This document shows, piece after piece, positions 12,623 through 26,800 of a stretch of 60,000 bases of DNA; the stretch's first letter is position 1, and the number at the start of each line of letters is the position of its first letter. Location: contig NC_045141.1 in NCBI RefSeq assembly GCF_008831285.2, positions 18,536,848 through 18,596,847 of the forward strand, written 5' to 3'. Under the pieces are notes generated by a model, which saw nothing but the letters and a program-made list of their open reading frames with translations, was not told where the DNA came from and did not search any database. The position numbers were made by a program, and so were the translations under genes. The DNA comes from Nymphaea colorata. Lineage: Eukaryota; Streptophyta; Magnoliopsida; Nymphaeales; Nymphaeaceae.

Positions 12623-15600
12623 ATGAAAAATTCAACCGACGAGGAGGAGGAGGAGCAGTTCTTTGAGTCATTTGATCGGATCCCTTCAACTTCTGGATCG
12701 GAGACAGACGAAGACGACCACCACCAACGTAACCAGCAACGACGCCACCAACGAGCGCAGTCGCCACCGATTGATCCCAATCCGATTGCCACCATGGCGG
12801 TCTCCAATTATCAGGTGTGGATTTCGGAGCCGGAATCCATCAAGGAGCGCCGGCAGCGCCTCCTGCAGCAGATGGGCCTGGGCAACGACAAGGGCCTCCT
12901 CAGGGGGACAGCCGGCAGCTTCCGAGGCAGAGAATCCGTCTCATCCCTACCTCACTCTTCCTCTTCCTCTTCTTCCTCCTCCTGCGATGAATCGTCCGAT
13001 CGTCCCTCCCTCGGCCAGCAATGCTCCACCAGCGGTGACGCCAATTCGGCTCAACTGCAGGCGAGCTTTGCCAGATCCGCCCCCTGCGAAGAGTTCCCCG
13101 GGCAAGGAGAGTCCGACGACCTTCCTGCTTCCTCCAGCAGCATTCGTAGATCCAGTTCAGACGGTACTGCCATTGCTGCCGATCACACCCCAGAACGTCA
13201 TCTCAGTAAGTTGTATTCTCTTTGGAGCCCAGAAATGGATTCCGACGCTAAATTTGTTTGGGAATCGGTGGTCTTAAGAACATCGTATTTTCTTTCTCCC
13301 TTCGTCTAGATAATGCCACTGCTACGGATAACAACCACCTCGGTGGACTACCGCCTGTTCCATTTGCCTCCTCGGAACATTCCCACGACAGGCAATTGAA
13401 AGGAGACGTCCTTCTTGATGACCGTCCATCGTGTTCTGGTCATCCCAGGAAAAGCACGGAGGGACCGGTCAACGAGCACCATCGCCCGCCACGAGATGAA
13501 TCTATCAGCGGTAGGGTGGAGGAGTTGTCTTCCTTGGAATACGAGGACGACGAAGCGATCAAGGACCAATTCTGTAAGATCAAGAACCTTGACAACGGGA
13601 AGGAATTCATTGTGAACGAGTTCGGGGTGGACGGCATGTGGAACAAGCTCAAGGAGGTGGAAACTGGTAGACAGATGACAATTGAGGAGTTTGAAATGAC
13701 GGTTGGCCATTCTCCCATCGTCCAGGAGCTGATGAGGCGCGAATGTGAATCATCAGGTAAGAAAGAAGATACTGAGTTTGCCAATGGTAAGGTCGGGTTG
13801 AAGGTGAAGAAGAAGGGTGGATGGCTGAGGAGCATAAAGGTTGTTGCAAACACTGTGACTGGCCACAAGGAGAGGAGAAGTAGTGATGAGAAAGATACAT
13901 CATCCGAGAAAGGAGGCAGGAGGTCAAGTTCTGCCACGGATGATAGCCAGGACGTTGGGTTCTTCTCCCCTGAGAGGACCAAGGTTAGGCAGTATGGCAA
14001 GTCTTGCAAGGAACTCACTGCACTATACATGAGTCAAGAGATACAGGCGCATACTGGCTCTATATGGAGCATCAAATTCAGCCTGGATGGGAAGTATCTA
14101 GCTAGTGCAGGCGAGGATTGTGTCATTCACGTTTGGCAGGTGATGGAATCTGAGAAAAAGGGCGAGATTCTGATAGAGAAGGCTGAAGAAAACAGCCTAC
14201 ATCCTAGTTGTTCGGCGAACGGTTCACCTGAACCATCATTGCTGCCACCAAGTACGGAAAATAATCTAGAAAAGAAGAGGAGAGGCAAGGCAACTGGAAA
14301 TAAGAAAAACTCAGATCACATCGTGCTGCCTGAGAACATATTTTTGCTCTCTGAAAAGCCAGTCTGCTCTTTCCATGGTCATCTGGAAGATGTCCTGGAT
14401 TTATCATGGTCCAAGTCCCAGGTTTGCTGCCAATCCATTCATTCTATAGAATTAATTCACATTATTTAATTGTCTCCAATCTTTTCTTGCTGGTTTGGCT
14501 GGTGTTTCCATGCATGCCTCTCTCACTTAACGGCCATCTTTTCCTTATTGAAACACAAATTATTCTCCTAGACCAGCCGGGCTAAGTTAAGCAGGCTGGT
14601 ACCATCTGATTCAGCACCTTTAATTACCTGCTTTGTTCATTGATGTCTCTGTGTTGATTTTCAGTATTGGTTTTTGTATGATTCTCCTCTTAGAAGTTTT
14701 TGGTATGCTTTACAGTTAATTTTGTTGTTCGTTCAGTTAAAAAGTATCACAAAGATTGATATATCAACTTCATGGACATGATGGTCTTGCATCTGGCCTT
14801 CTAGATGTGTGTGTGTGTGTGTGTCTATCGCGCACCTAGCTTTTGGAAATTATTCTGCACAAGCACCAACATCTGGAGCTGCACTTGGGTCCATGTGACA
14901 TTTGTCATAGATATACAAGTAATTATTTGTTGGTCTCTAGCTGTTTGTGGCGTTGCCTGTTCCAAAGAGCTCTAAGGCCTCTTATTGTTGGACGTGTCAG
15001 GAGACAGAAGGCTGCTTCAATTTTGCAAATCCTGGTAAAAAAAAAAATTGTGGTTCTGGAGACTGAGAGTGACACCTTGGAATTTTGAAGAGACTCCACG
15101 CATAAATGATAATTACTGTTTGTCTCACAGTTACCCATACTTTGCTATTTGCAAATATGGATATAAATATCTTCTAATGTTAGCAAATGATTTCTAGGGT
15201 AAAATTTGAGATTGATATACTAACAGTGAGTTGGAGGAGTGGATAATGCAAGGTCGAGAGCCTATATATTAATGGACAATTTGAATTACCTTTCTTGACT
15301 ATGTTTGTGTTTCTCTCTTTTATGTCAAGGGAAAAAAAACCATTCCTTTCAGTTCTACTTCTGGGCATGCATGTTTAAGAGTTCTGGCCAAGATACTAAA
15401 CACTATCTATGTGAATGATACTTATGCAAGATAAGGATTAGAATTTCTGTTAGTTAGTTGGTGCAGTTTAAGGTTGAGAAAGAACAAAACTATCTGCTGC
15501 TAATAGAATCTTACATCTCCCTTTATACATATAACTAGAATAAAAAATTTAGAGACATTATTCATTTTGATGATGACTACTTGATCTAAATGAAAATATA

Positions 15601-18600
15601 TCTCCAAGGTCATCTAGAACTTGGAAACAGATATATCAAATTTCAGAACCATCCTTAAAGCACCATTTTCATAACTTGTATATCCTTCCTATTGTTCTTC
15701 CACAAGATTTTATATCCATGCTATGTCAACTCAAGATGGATGGCCCTAAGCATCTAAGGTTCCATGAGATCTTGTCTACTAAATGAAATGGTAATTTCCT
15801 TATTCCCTATTAAATATCTGATTCAAGTTATTGATCATTAGGTGGCTAATGCATGTGAAGCTATAACTGGACATGTTAGTGATCAAACAGCAGAATATAA
15901 TAAAAGAATAATCAAGTGACATTTGTATCATAGCCATAAGTATGACTCAATAATTTCTAGACAACATTTTTTTTTTGTGATTTTTTCTTTTTCCAGACAA
16001 GTGGGGTTTCCTGGCCAAGTCTCATGCAAAAATTGAATCTATTAAGTTTTGGGGGGAAATCATGGTACATGCTAATATAAGAACACCTAAATTTAAAAAA
16101 AAAAAAATTCTGCACCTTTTCATAGTTAATTGAAAATTCTCATGTCTGTCCATCAATTCAACTGTATTGCTTTTGCCCTCTAAAAAAGATATAGGAGAAC
16201 ACACGTAACTTTTATACAGAAACTTATAATGTTTTAGAATGCTTCTGGAACTACACCTAAGCTTTTGGCAACAATGCAAAACAAGATCAATTTTTTGTCT
16301 TTGTTAGATAGAAGAACATCTGACTAATTTGGATCTAGTTAAATATGCATAAATTGTGCTGGGTATGGTTAAGGAGGTCAATGTAATATAACCTTAGCTT
16401 GGGTTGGTGATAACATAGGCTAAATTAATCGAGGTGTCTTTCTTGTTAGCAATATAAAAGTCGACTTTTTTAAAATTTAGCTGCATTTCTTGATTATGAA
16501 CGTAAATAAGGAACCTGATTTCTTTTACTAAATCATTATATTATTGCAATATACATTGCTTTATTGTGGAACCAGGTTTTTGAAAATTTATTTGGAGGGG
16601 GGAGCATTTGACATGTAGTACTGGATGTGTTTTTCTTGTAATTTCATGGTGATAACAAGTTTGTAGCTGTCATTCATAGATTGAAAACTTAATTGCAGTT
16701 CATGCTGATATTCATATCTAAAGGTTTAACAAGGTTTTCCAAGAAGCTAGTGCATCTCATTCACAAGTAATGGTAACTACAATTTTCATTTTGGTGTCAT
16801 TCTTTCATGCTGAAATGAAGGATCTATAACTACTAGTTTTCCTCTAGGTTGTTGAGTAAAGGCCCTAAAGGAACAGTAAGCTATGACCTGGGAATATCTT
16901 TCCCCTTTGTTTTATTTATTGTGTGTTTGTTTTCAGATACTGCTTAGGTTCCAAATAAAGTTTTTGGTATATGGATGAACAATGCTGTTAATGATCTTGT
17001 TTTCTTGAGCAATTTGTACCAAAAAACTGACCTTTACTTGCATTTGCAGTATTTGCTATCATCCTCAATGGATAAAACAGTCAGATTGTGGCATATGTCT
17101 AGCAATTCTTGTCTAAAAATGTTCTCGCATAGTGATTATGGTAAGTTCAATGATCTTAATGTGCTAATAGACATGGGGTCCTTTAGGTTCCCTTCAAAGA
17201 CTGCATGGTCCATTAAGAAAGAATCTGGTCGGGCTTGAGTTTTATTGGTTCACATTGATGTCTTGTTTGCTTTTTGTTGATGGTAATACTCCTTTTTGTT
17301 GATGGTAACCCAGCTTTCCCCTTGAATTTTTTCAATGCAGTGACATGCATCCAGTTCAATCCTATTGATGACAGATATTTTATTAGTGGATCCTTAGATG
17401 CAAAGGTCCGCCTATGGAGTATACCTGATCGTCAGGTTGTCGATTGGAGTGATCTACATGAAATGGTGACTGCTGCTTGCTATACCCCTGATGGTCAGGT
17501 ATCATAATCCATTTGATCCTTCTTATTCTGCCTTTTTCCCCTTTCGGTTTCTTTTGTTCTTGATGTGTGCATGCTGTCCATCACATCTATTCTTTTCCTT
17601 ATCAAGGGTGCATTGGTGGGTTCTCACAAGGGAAGCTGCAGGATATTCAAAACTTCAGGTACAGTGTATTTCCACTGGAGACTTCCTTCTTTTGTCTTAG
17701 CACACAAGGTTCATTCAGTTTTTATGAATGAATTTTTCCTTTTTCGATTAGAGTAAGATAATTGACCAACAAAAACATTTAACTTGGGTTTATTGTATTT
17801 TAGCATGTTTGCTGAAGCTTGTGGGAAGCGTCAAATGGTGACGTAGTTGCTAGTTGTTTATCTTGATTTCTGTCATGCTTCTTGGTCATCAGAAAATCTG
17901 AAGAATCATTGTTAGCAAGAACTGTCCTTATGTATTTCATATGCTGCTTTGTCGGAGTTAGATCTTTCTACTAAAGTTTGTCTTGATTGTTTCTAGCATG
18001 TCATATGATCGAGTCTTGACTCTTGATCTAAAGGTTTTAACATTAATCTTATTGCGATGCATTCTTAAGTTGAATGGAGCTAATAAATCTGATTTTCTGG
18101 TAAAGTTATTAGAATGATGTAGATGAGTATGCAAGAACTAAAACAGTAAAAGCTATCATAATTGCAAAAATTACTGAAAACAACTTACTATGTAAAACAT
18201 TACATGTAATGCATAGTTTGTAAGCAGAAGGGCCTTAGTCTGACCTTGGGAAATGTAAGAATGAAAATTAGAGTTTTTCATGATGTGGTAAGAATAATCA
18301 AGTTATGTGAGAAAAAGCACAAAATGACTCAATCTGCATGAAACCCTTATGCTTCAATCAGGTTTCCTCAACAATATACAATTAGCAATTCTTGAATCAA
18401 TATGATCATGTGAAGTTCTGATCCATATTACATTTGAGCAATGTTTTCCTGGTGCATCTTGTTATTTACTCATTTTGTTTGTTTTGGTTAGGAAACAAGC
18501 TGCAGCAAGAAAAGCAAATAGACGTCCTAAGTAAGAAGAAAAAATCCCATGGAAAAAAAATTACAGGTTTCCAGGTACAAATTTGAATCCCTTTGAAAGT

Positions 18601-21348
18601 GTTTCTCATGATGCCATATTCATTATCCAATGTTCTCTTTGCTAGTCTCTTCCATTTTGATCGTGACATTTTCTATGAATTCTGAGTATTGCTTATTTCT
18701 TGCTAATTGGTTCACATTAACAAACAGTTTGCCCCTGGGAGTTCATCAGATGTATTGATCACATCTGCAGATTCACGGATCAGGATCTTTGATGGGGTTG
18801 ATCTTGTCCACAAGTTCAAAGGTACCATATTTAATGGGTCTCTGACAGCAATACACTGTGGAAACCTTTTTATGATACTGCTGACATGCTTTTTTTAGTT
18901 AAAGAAATGAAAAATAATGGCAAGGTGAAGAGGATGCGAGGAGTTGCTGCACTGTAATAAAAAAAGGAATAATGTAAATGATAAGGTTCTTCAACATCTC
19001 TGACCTGATGTTCTGTCTGTTATCGCTTGGTTTTTTATGGAATAAGAGTGCACCTCTTAGGAAGGTGCTCTTAGGATAAAAAACATCAAGAATATGTGCT
19101 CCATAAAAAGCTCTTAAGGGCTCTCACAAAATGAACAAAGGCAAAGGCTCAAAAGAGTACCCTCACAAAGAATATACAAGAAGGACATGTACAAGGAATA
19201 GCAGAAGAGTACCTCACAAAAGTATACAAGGCACGTACAAACAATAGCAAATTGCTGAATCACGAAGTGATGCATGCAGGAGTGAAGCTTATGAAAAACA
19301 ATGTGGAAGCACCAGCAATTAGAGATGCCTAACAGCTACTAGGAGTATCTGTTAGGTATGTTTTATTAGTCTGAGAAAATACTGTCTAAGCTAGCAAAGG
19401 GAAAAAAAAAACACAAAAATTAAATAAAAGAAAGGCTAGTAAGGAAAAAGCAAATAAGATGGATCCAAGAAAAATGGCTCATTTGATGCAGTGGAACACC
19501 CAGAAGATACAGACAATTATGTGCCGTTCCATGCATGTCATCGTTTACTATGAAACATTGAGAATCCCAAAAGCATGTTCCTTCAGTTTCAATATGCAGG
19601 CCCCACCACAATTTTCTGTCCATTGCTGTTCTCTGCAGCCCGAGGATCAGTAGAATAAATAGGATGCATGCAAGGACAACAGATGAAAAACTGGAAAGAC
19701 TCTTGAAGAGGCCTCTTGGATCCAATATTTTTTTTTCCATGCTGTATGTATAGTATCGTTCTTTCATCTGCTACTATCAACTCTTGGTAACAAATACAAC
19801 TTTGTCTAGGTTCTGTTAAGCTTATGGTTGTGTCAACCCAACCTTGCACTAGGCGTAGGGATTTTCATTATTTTGAGTTGCATCCTTGTCCCAGTACTAA
19901 CATAATCTATTTATGGACAATGTGCTGCAAGGCTTCAGACTTTATCAATCCCGTTATTTGTTATTGTTGGTAAACTATCCAAGCAGTTTGTGGACCAATT
20001 TTCTTTGGGTTGTGAGAAGCTTGTTCAAGGTTATTCTTGTTTATGACTTGTTTATGGTACAGCAATGAACCAAGTGAAAGCATGGGTTGTTACATATACG
20101 CTCTTGTTAATGTATGTTCCTTGTGCTTTATAAAAAATTTATATATGTATATTATATCCTTTTTATGTATTTACTACTAATATGTCTAAAATATATTACA
20201 TGTAAGTCGCATCATATATTTATTTAAAATTTCAAATAATAGTAAAAGAAAATATAGCTTTTCAAGAACATGATGCAGCTGGTGCTCATTTTGGCTCATG
20301 AGCATGTCTGGCATGTTTGACCTGCTTTGCAGCAGCTCTCTGCTGGCATGTAGGCTTAGGCTTCATGTTTTCACTTCCATTCCGTTTTGTTTTAGTTCTA
20401 GATGATAGAAGGAGGGTCTAAATATGTTGCTTGAATGTAAAACCAAGTAATATATCCTAGTATGTAATAAATTGCTATTTAAACACAAGATGAATCTATG
20501 TACAGTTTTGCCAATCTCGTATAGTGCCAAAACACTTGAACCAAGGGATATGTATGCACACTGCATTTCCTTTCATGAAGATCATTTTGGGACATTTGGC
20601 CTTCTTAAGCTAATTTATAATTTTCAATGCACTGGTTTTAGGTTTTCGCAACACAAGCAGTCAGATAGCAGCATCATTTACAGCAAATGGCAAGTATGTG
20701 ATTTGTGCAAGTGAAGACTCGCAGGTTTACTTGTGGAAGCATGATCTTGATTCCGGTGGTCCTACAGCATCAAGCAGAAACAAGAGCATTACCCGCTCTT
20801 ATGAGCACTTCTTTTGTCGAGATGTTTCTGTGGCGATCCCTTGGCCTGACAACAAGCTAAATGGCCAAGCTGCTAATGAGCCAACCAAGAATTTATCACT
20901 AGAAAATGTGCAACCACCGCTCTCTTCTAGGTCAAGAGGTTCATCCTTTCCCCTACTACACATACCCCCCAGGCTCCCTGCTTTTCTAGGTAGTGGTGGT
21001 GGCCTCAGGTCACCCATGCAAAGCAATGAGCAAGAGGTACCAGTTATCAGGAATCGAACCGAAGCTTCCAACAACAGCTTGCTTCCATCTCCACGCAGTC
21101 CAGTTCCAGCCAGTAATATGTTCAGTGACAGTAGAGGAGGCACAGCAACATGGCCGGAGGAGAAGCTCACGATGTATGATAAGCATGGGAGTCCAGCACG
21201 AAATTCAAGAACATGGGAAGGAAACAACGATGGTAAGCAGGTGATTGGCAAGTCCACTGCAGCAGCCTGGGGTATGGTGATTGTGACCGCAGGATTGGGT
21301 GGGGAAATCAGAGCTTTCCAGAATTTTGGTCTTCCACTTAGGATTTAA
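12623..21348 (+). CDS. WD40-repeat protein, WDR44-like plant family
   Basis: A 959-aa protein from join(12623..13205,13310..14421,17050..17140,17341..17498,17607..17658,18492..18574,18728..18821,20642..21348). All introns are GT-AG and phases agree to the stop. The N-terminal half (1-438) is acidic and low complexity: a poly-Glu start, [19 protein letters not shown], a nine-serine run near 115, and a positively charged [14 protein letters not shown] region. WD repeats begin at about 439 ([12 protein letters not shown]...HVWQV) and continue through [61 protein letters not shown] and [11 protein letters not shown] to about 760. The last 200 residues are Ser/Pro-rich and end with the family-typical [18 protein letters not shown] block. 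Animal WDR44 is a Rab11 effector. The plant relatives are mostly uncharacterised transducin/WD40 proteins, so a trafficking role is inference only. Introns 2 (2.6 kb) and 7 (1.8 kb) are long. Confidence 0.9.
14422..17049 (+). other. Long intron 2 of the WD40 gene
   Basis: AT-rich, with a short (GT)n tract near 14810-14824. No exon, RNA gene or mobile element could be supported. Confidence 0.65.
17659..18491 (+). other. Intron 5 of the WD40 gene
   Basis: An 833-base AT-rich intron with no internal feature seen. Confidence 0.7.
18822..20641 (+). other. Long intron 7 of the WD40 gene
   Basis: A 1.8-kb intron. It contains the imperfect direct repeat at 19151-19250; otherwise it is AT-rich without recognisable content. 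Confidence 0.7.
19151..19250. repeat. Imperfect direct repeat, unit about 50 bp
   Basis: Two adjacent units share AGAGTACCCTCACAAA / AGAGTACCTCACAAAA, then TATACAAG, GTACAA and AATAGCA in the same order. It lies inside intron 7 of the WD40 gene. Confidence 0.65.
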
Positions 21349-21629
21349 AGGGTGCTTCGCTACTTTCTTTTAGTTTGTGGAAATGTACAGGCTGACCATC
21401 ATTAAATTCATTTTGAAGATAGCAGTTTTCTGGAGTTTACCTGCAGGCCTTCTCAAATGTTGGGGAGGAGGCTGGTCTTGTGCTCTGTGATTGTTGTCAA
21501 TCAATTGTCCCCATCCCTATGGGATATCTGTGCGGCTTGTTACGTGTATGCTACATAAGCAACAGCACTATTGTATAGTGTTTACAGTCCAAGTGTATAA
21601 TAATGATATAAATGGACAAGTTTTGCATG

Positions 21630-21678
<49 letters not shown>

Positions 21679-23819
21679 AAAATTATTTGCCTGATATATC
21701 GGTTGCTGTAGCTTCATTATTCGGGCTGCTGAACACTTGCCGATCGGACATGCTGTTGAAGTTGGCAATGGGCTGATGATAGTCACTGCCGTTTACCTTT
21801 AGTTTTCTAGCCTGTCGCCCATGCTCCCCCGTCTCATTTCTTCGGCTCATCCGGCTATTCCTTTTTGTTTTATGCATTCTCAATCTATTTGCATCTTGAA
21901 GCTACCACTACCTTGACATCTTTTTCTATACAGAAGTAAACGGGGAAAGCTGGTTTAGCCATGTGCATAAAGCAATTTGCTTAGTAACAGATTATTTAGC
22001 GGTAACGTTTTTGTTTTGTCTGGTGCTGGGTCGGTGCAATCTTTTCTTTATGATTAGATGACGAGGACAAGTCAAAACAGGTTTTACTGAAGATTAATTC
22101 AGGTTTGCTTTATGATGCTGTGTTGGAGAAACAATTAAGTAGCTTTGCTAGTTGATATTGCATGCGAAGCATGATTTTTTGTGAATGTGTTTTGAGTGGA
22201 GACTGTGTCTTTAAATATCGTCAAGTGAGGTTCTTGCTTGACATCACAGTAACCTTCGTCTACTTTAGAATTTGCCATTTGAAAAGCCTTACGATCCCCC
22301 TTTCAATACTCTTTTTAAAACCTCAACATTGACTGAGAAAATAAAAATAGTGAAGTTAGTGTTTGTAACACGAAATAAGTTTCGACGACTAAAATAAATA
22401 TTAAACTAGTGCAAAGGTAAATTTAGTTGTCTAATCTTGGTCAAGTGGATATATGTGTAGATTGGGGTGGATCCATTTTTAACTAAGTTCAAGAAAACCT
22501 AAATTGTGTATGATGAAATTCGGGAAAAAAAAAGTGGTAGTTTTGGCGTATGTGACTCCCAAGATCCGCTGCACTTTATATTCAAATAGCCAAATTTTTT
22601 CTCAGACAATAAAACGACAGGGTTAAGACTTTCAGACCTTCAATTTGACGTCCTTATTAAAATTTGTCTCTTGCCAGATTCAACACCTGTAGCATTTCAA
22701 GAACCGTGAACTGTCGATTATTTTTTCACCTCAATTATTTTTTTTTTCTTCTCTTCAGGCACACTAGAAAACTCCTGTGTCTATCATCTGCTCATGCCTT
22801 TGGCAATTTTGGCCATCTAAAAGATTAGCATCAAACTAGTTCATTGAAAAGTTCAGCTCATATTGCACCGAAAAACCTCATAATTGACAAAGCTAAACTC
22901 ATCTTGTTTAAGCTTTTTTAATAAAAGAAACCACATTTGCACTAATTACACTGGTTGGAGTAAGCCAATAGTAGTATAGATATTTTGTCTTTGCCTAGGC
23001 TGAGGTTCAGTTATGGTGTCGGTTAGGGACTGATTGTATGGTTTTATGGCGTTGCCTTTTTAAGTTCTGACATGTAAGATGTCTATCCAATTTTCACTAT
23101 TTGTGCCAATCATCCCCGTTTTCTGTTCCGCCATTCCTGTGCCAACTTGAGTCAAAAGTAACAAAGTTCAGTTCCTTTACAGCTTGGCCAAAATCCTAAA
23201 ATGTTAAAAGGGAAAAGGAAGGAAAAACATATTTCAACTACAAAAGTAATCGTGCTCAAGCACATACACATTTAGCAGTAAGAGCAGAAAATTTCCAGGT
23301 CTACTTAACAATAACATACCAACTCTTTCTACTCTATTAAAGCCAATCAATCAGCAAATGCCGATGGTACAGAAAGACAGCCATTTTATATGGACAAGGT
23401 CCATATAGCAGCATTTCCCAGTCAAATATGTTTGTCACCATGTAGACTGAAATCGAGGAACATGTGAGATTATGAGGATATTTACAGAAGTAAATATACG
23501 TGGATCCATTCTGTATGAAGCACGAATATTGAAGTTTTAGATGGCAGAGCGGACAACACTACACATGCACACAAGTTTAAGGTGGATAGCTAAAGACCTG
23601 TCGATAACTCAACAAAGAATTTAAATTCGAGGTTCCTTCAAAGAAAAGAAAGGAGGAAACAAAAGAAAAACAAAAAGTTGTTCTCCTCCAAGAGTAAGTA
23701 ACATTTACAAATAAGTTAACTGATACATAATTATTGCAGGACCATGCAAGGAAACAAATGAACTAAAACGAAGAAGGTCCACAACCATATCATGGATGAA
23801 GAGACGTCGTGTATCACCA
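21349..23819. other. Convergent intergenic region between the WD40 gene and AGB1
   Basis: Holds the two 3' UTRs in tail-to-tail orientation and a (TA)n microsatellite. About 2.5 kb, AT-rich; no further gene seen. Confidence 0.6.
21634..21674. repeat. (TA)n microsatellite in the 3' flank of the WD40 gene
   Basis: About 20 uninterrupted TA units, some 290 bases after the stop codon. Confidence 0.95.
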
Positions 23820-26800
23820 TTAAATAACTCTTCTCTGACCACCGAAAGCCCAAATCTGAAACCACTGCCAAGATCAGTAAATTGCAAAACAAAAAACAGG
23901 AACCCAAATTCACTACCATTATAAGGTTAATCTCATGAACTACTTAGCTCTATGGCCATACAAAAACAACTAACCTTCAAATTTCTGTCCCAGCTACCAG
24001 TACATAATGCACTTCCATCAGCAGAGAGACCCAAGCAGCTTATTCGACTCTCATGAGAATCATTTAATTCCCCTAGGTTCAAGACAACCTGGAAACGACC
24101 AAAGTGTATATGAATGAGTCGAAGAACCACATAAACGCTGAAAGGTTAAAATAATAGCAGGCATGCATATGGAAAACTGAGGCAGAATTGACCTAGAACA
24201 TACCTTTCCCACAATGGTATCCCATACATAACAATCATCATTTGAGTATCCAGCAAATAAAAGTCTGCCTGATCTAGAAAATGCAATACACGTTACACTG
24301 GGGACCTCATTTTCACCATGCTGCTGCTCGTAAACTTGAAGTTGGTGTCCTGTTCTCATATCAAAGAGCCTGCATGTACCATCCTCTGAGCCAGTACCAA
24401 ATCTAAATCCATCTGGGAAAAATTTGACAGTGTTAACATCGCCCTCATGACCATGAAATGTTCGAACTGCACGACTTGCAATTCGCGTGTCCCAAAGGCG
24501 AGCAGTTTTGTCACAAGAACCAGAGACAAACATCTTTGTGTTTGATCCATTGATGGATACACTGAAAGCATAAGAAAGATCAAACCTCACTCCCTGATAG
24601 AAATACTGCATTTAGAAGTAGTAGAGAACAGACATGTATGAATAACTAGAAACATGCAAATTGTATTTCACCCTCACCCTGACACTCTCTCGTCAAACTA
24701 ATTCAAAAGATATCCAAGAGGACAAGCAAACAAAAGAATACAGAATTTTAATGACCTGAAATTCTGAAATAACAACAGAATCTCGCATGTGTGTCAGTGT
24801 GTGTGATTGAACAGGGGGAAGGGGAGTGGAGCGCTGACAAAGTTCAAAATCTTAAGAACTAAAAATTTTGGAAAAACATAGTGGAGACTTTTGTTAAGTT
24901 CATAATCAACCATATCTTAACAGATAAAAAAAAAAGGATCCATTACATTGTTGACCGACAAATAAATAAAGGTTTATTTATTTGTAATAATCCCTAAATA
25001 CAACTCTGTTCCAAATGCAATTTGACAGTCGTAACTGGGCATTCAGTTACCCAACTTGCCCACTTTATGATTTGGTAAATATTAGATAACGTGGATCTGA
25101 AAGGACCTGATGCCCACTACCCCAGTACTGTCCTCTTAGAATTCACCCATATTTTCACACCAGCATCAGATACAAATATGTATGCATTCTACCTGTACAA
25201 AAGAGCTGACAATTTGTATGTGTATGCGAATGCACTCACATAAGTACGGTCTTATATAATGGATAAAAGTGTTAAAAAGTCTACAAGTATTGGGAAGCTA
25301 ACATTAACCTAGTCGCTTATAGCACTGAATGGATTCAATTAAATGTGTTCCCAGCGAATTAGCGCCAGATGTGTTCAGTTAAATGTATTCCAGTGATCAA
25401 AGAGTGCATACTACATCAGATATCATTCAGACCTAGACTTACATGCTTAAGTCTGGCTTATATTGAGTTATGTGGTTCATACATGTCTAGGGCCATGTGG
25501 ATATGCATGCAAGCAACAAAGAGGGGTGTGTGAGCACACCAGATGGACAACTTAAAAATTTGTTAAAATTGATCTATTTTGCCTCTTGCTTTCTCGACAT
25601 TTCTATGAAACCTTTAGTTGATCTTCATCTCAAATGCATGAGAGGGTTACATGTAAGTGTAACAAAAACATTTTTTCACTTAAAGTTTCAAATTTTGAGG
25701 GGAAAAAAACAAACTTCTTTAGCTAGTCAGTTACATAATAAATTCCAATCTCCAAAAAACACATTAGAAAAAGGACCCCGAAAAGTGAAAAGGGAAACCA
25801 ATTCCCCATGCACACATGCAATCAATGTACGAGGAAATCTGTTATGGTCCTCATTGATGGTACCACTGTGTTCAACCTATCTTATAGATGAGCATGGATA
25901 CTGGATAGTCTATTCCAGATCTACCTTCACCAACATGTTTGGCACTGGGCATTTTACTGTATAGTAGGTCCATTCCTTGCGAAGATGTTTTATTGATTTT
26001 AAGATGGTCAAGGTCAGCTGCTTATGGTCAACCAGCAACAACATATTCTTCTAGACAATTTTGTAGATTGTGCATATCTATATCGAGCATTTGACAGCAT
26101 AACCCATTCTCGATGGGCGAAGTGGTACATGCACAAGCTCGACTTGTCGTAGCTTTCCACACAGCACAGGTTCTATCAGCTCTAGCCTCTTACTATGAAA
26201 ATTTGACTCCAACCAATGCCAGAGGCTGAAATAACTAAAGCAGGATGCTTTTCTTATGAGCAACAATAATCACTTCTTCTAAAATTGCACTTCCAGACTT
26301 ATGATGGATTTTGCAGAACAAACAATAAGATGTCCAGGAAAATGGAACAAGAAACTGAAGCAACAATTGTTTCACAACTAAAACATTTTATAATTGCAGT
26401 AACTCACATCAAACAATAAGATGTCCAGGAAAATGGAACAAGAAACTGAAGCAACAATTGTTTCACAACTAAAACATTTTATAATTGCAGTAACTCACAT
26501 CAGCCCAGTAAATATCTCATACCTCAGTACATCAGAAGTATGCCCTGATGGAAATTCACCTCCAAAAATTGAAACCCTTTGACCAGTAGTAACATCCCAT
26601 GAAATGCATGTATGATCACCTGAGCCAGTAATTAGATGAGTATCATCATCTGGCACATACTGGCATGAGGAGACATAACCCTTGTGTCCATTAAGTGTTC
26701 TTGAAATAGGCAAATTCCCATCTTTGTCAGTTTGGGAACTCAAATTGAATATTGAGCATACGCTCTCCAATCCCCCACAAGCAACTGACTGACCATTGGG

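Noticed and set aside
14565-14620. Sequence CTAAGTTAAGCAGGCTGGTACC reminiscent of 5S rRNA
   Set aside because: Only a short word (AAGTTAAGC) matches; the rest of a 5S gene and its internal control region are missing.
25497-25964. 155-codon plus-strand ORF in AGB1 intron 3
   Set aside because: No recognisable domain, low-complexity Lys/Ser content, no promoter or splice support; probably chance.
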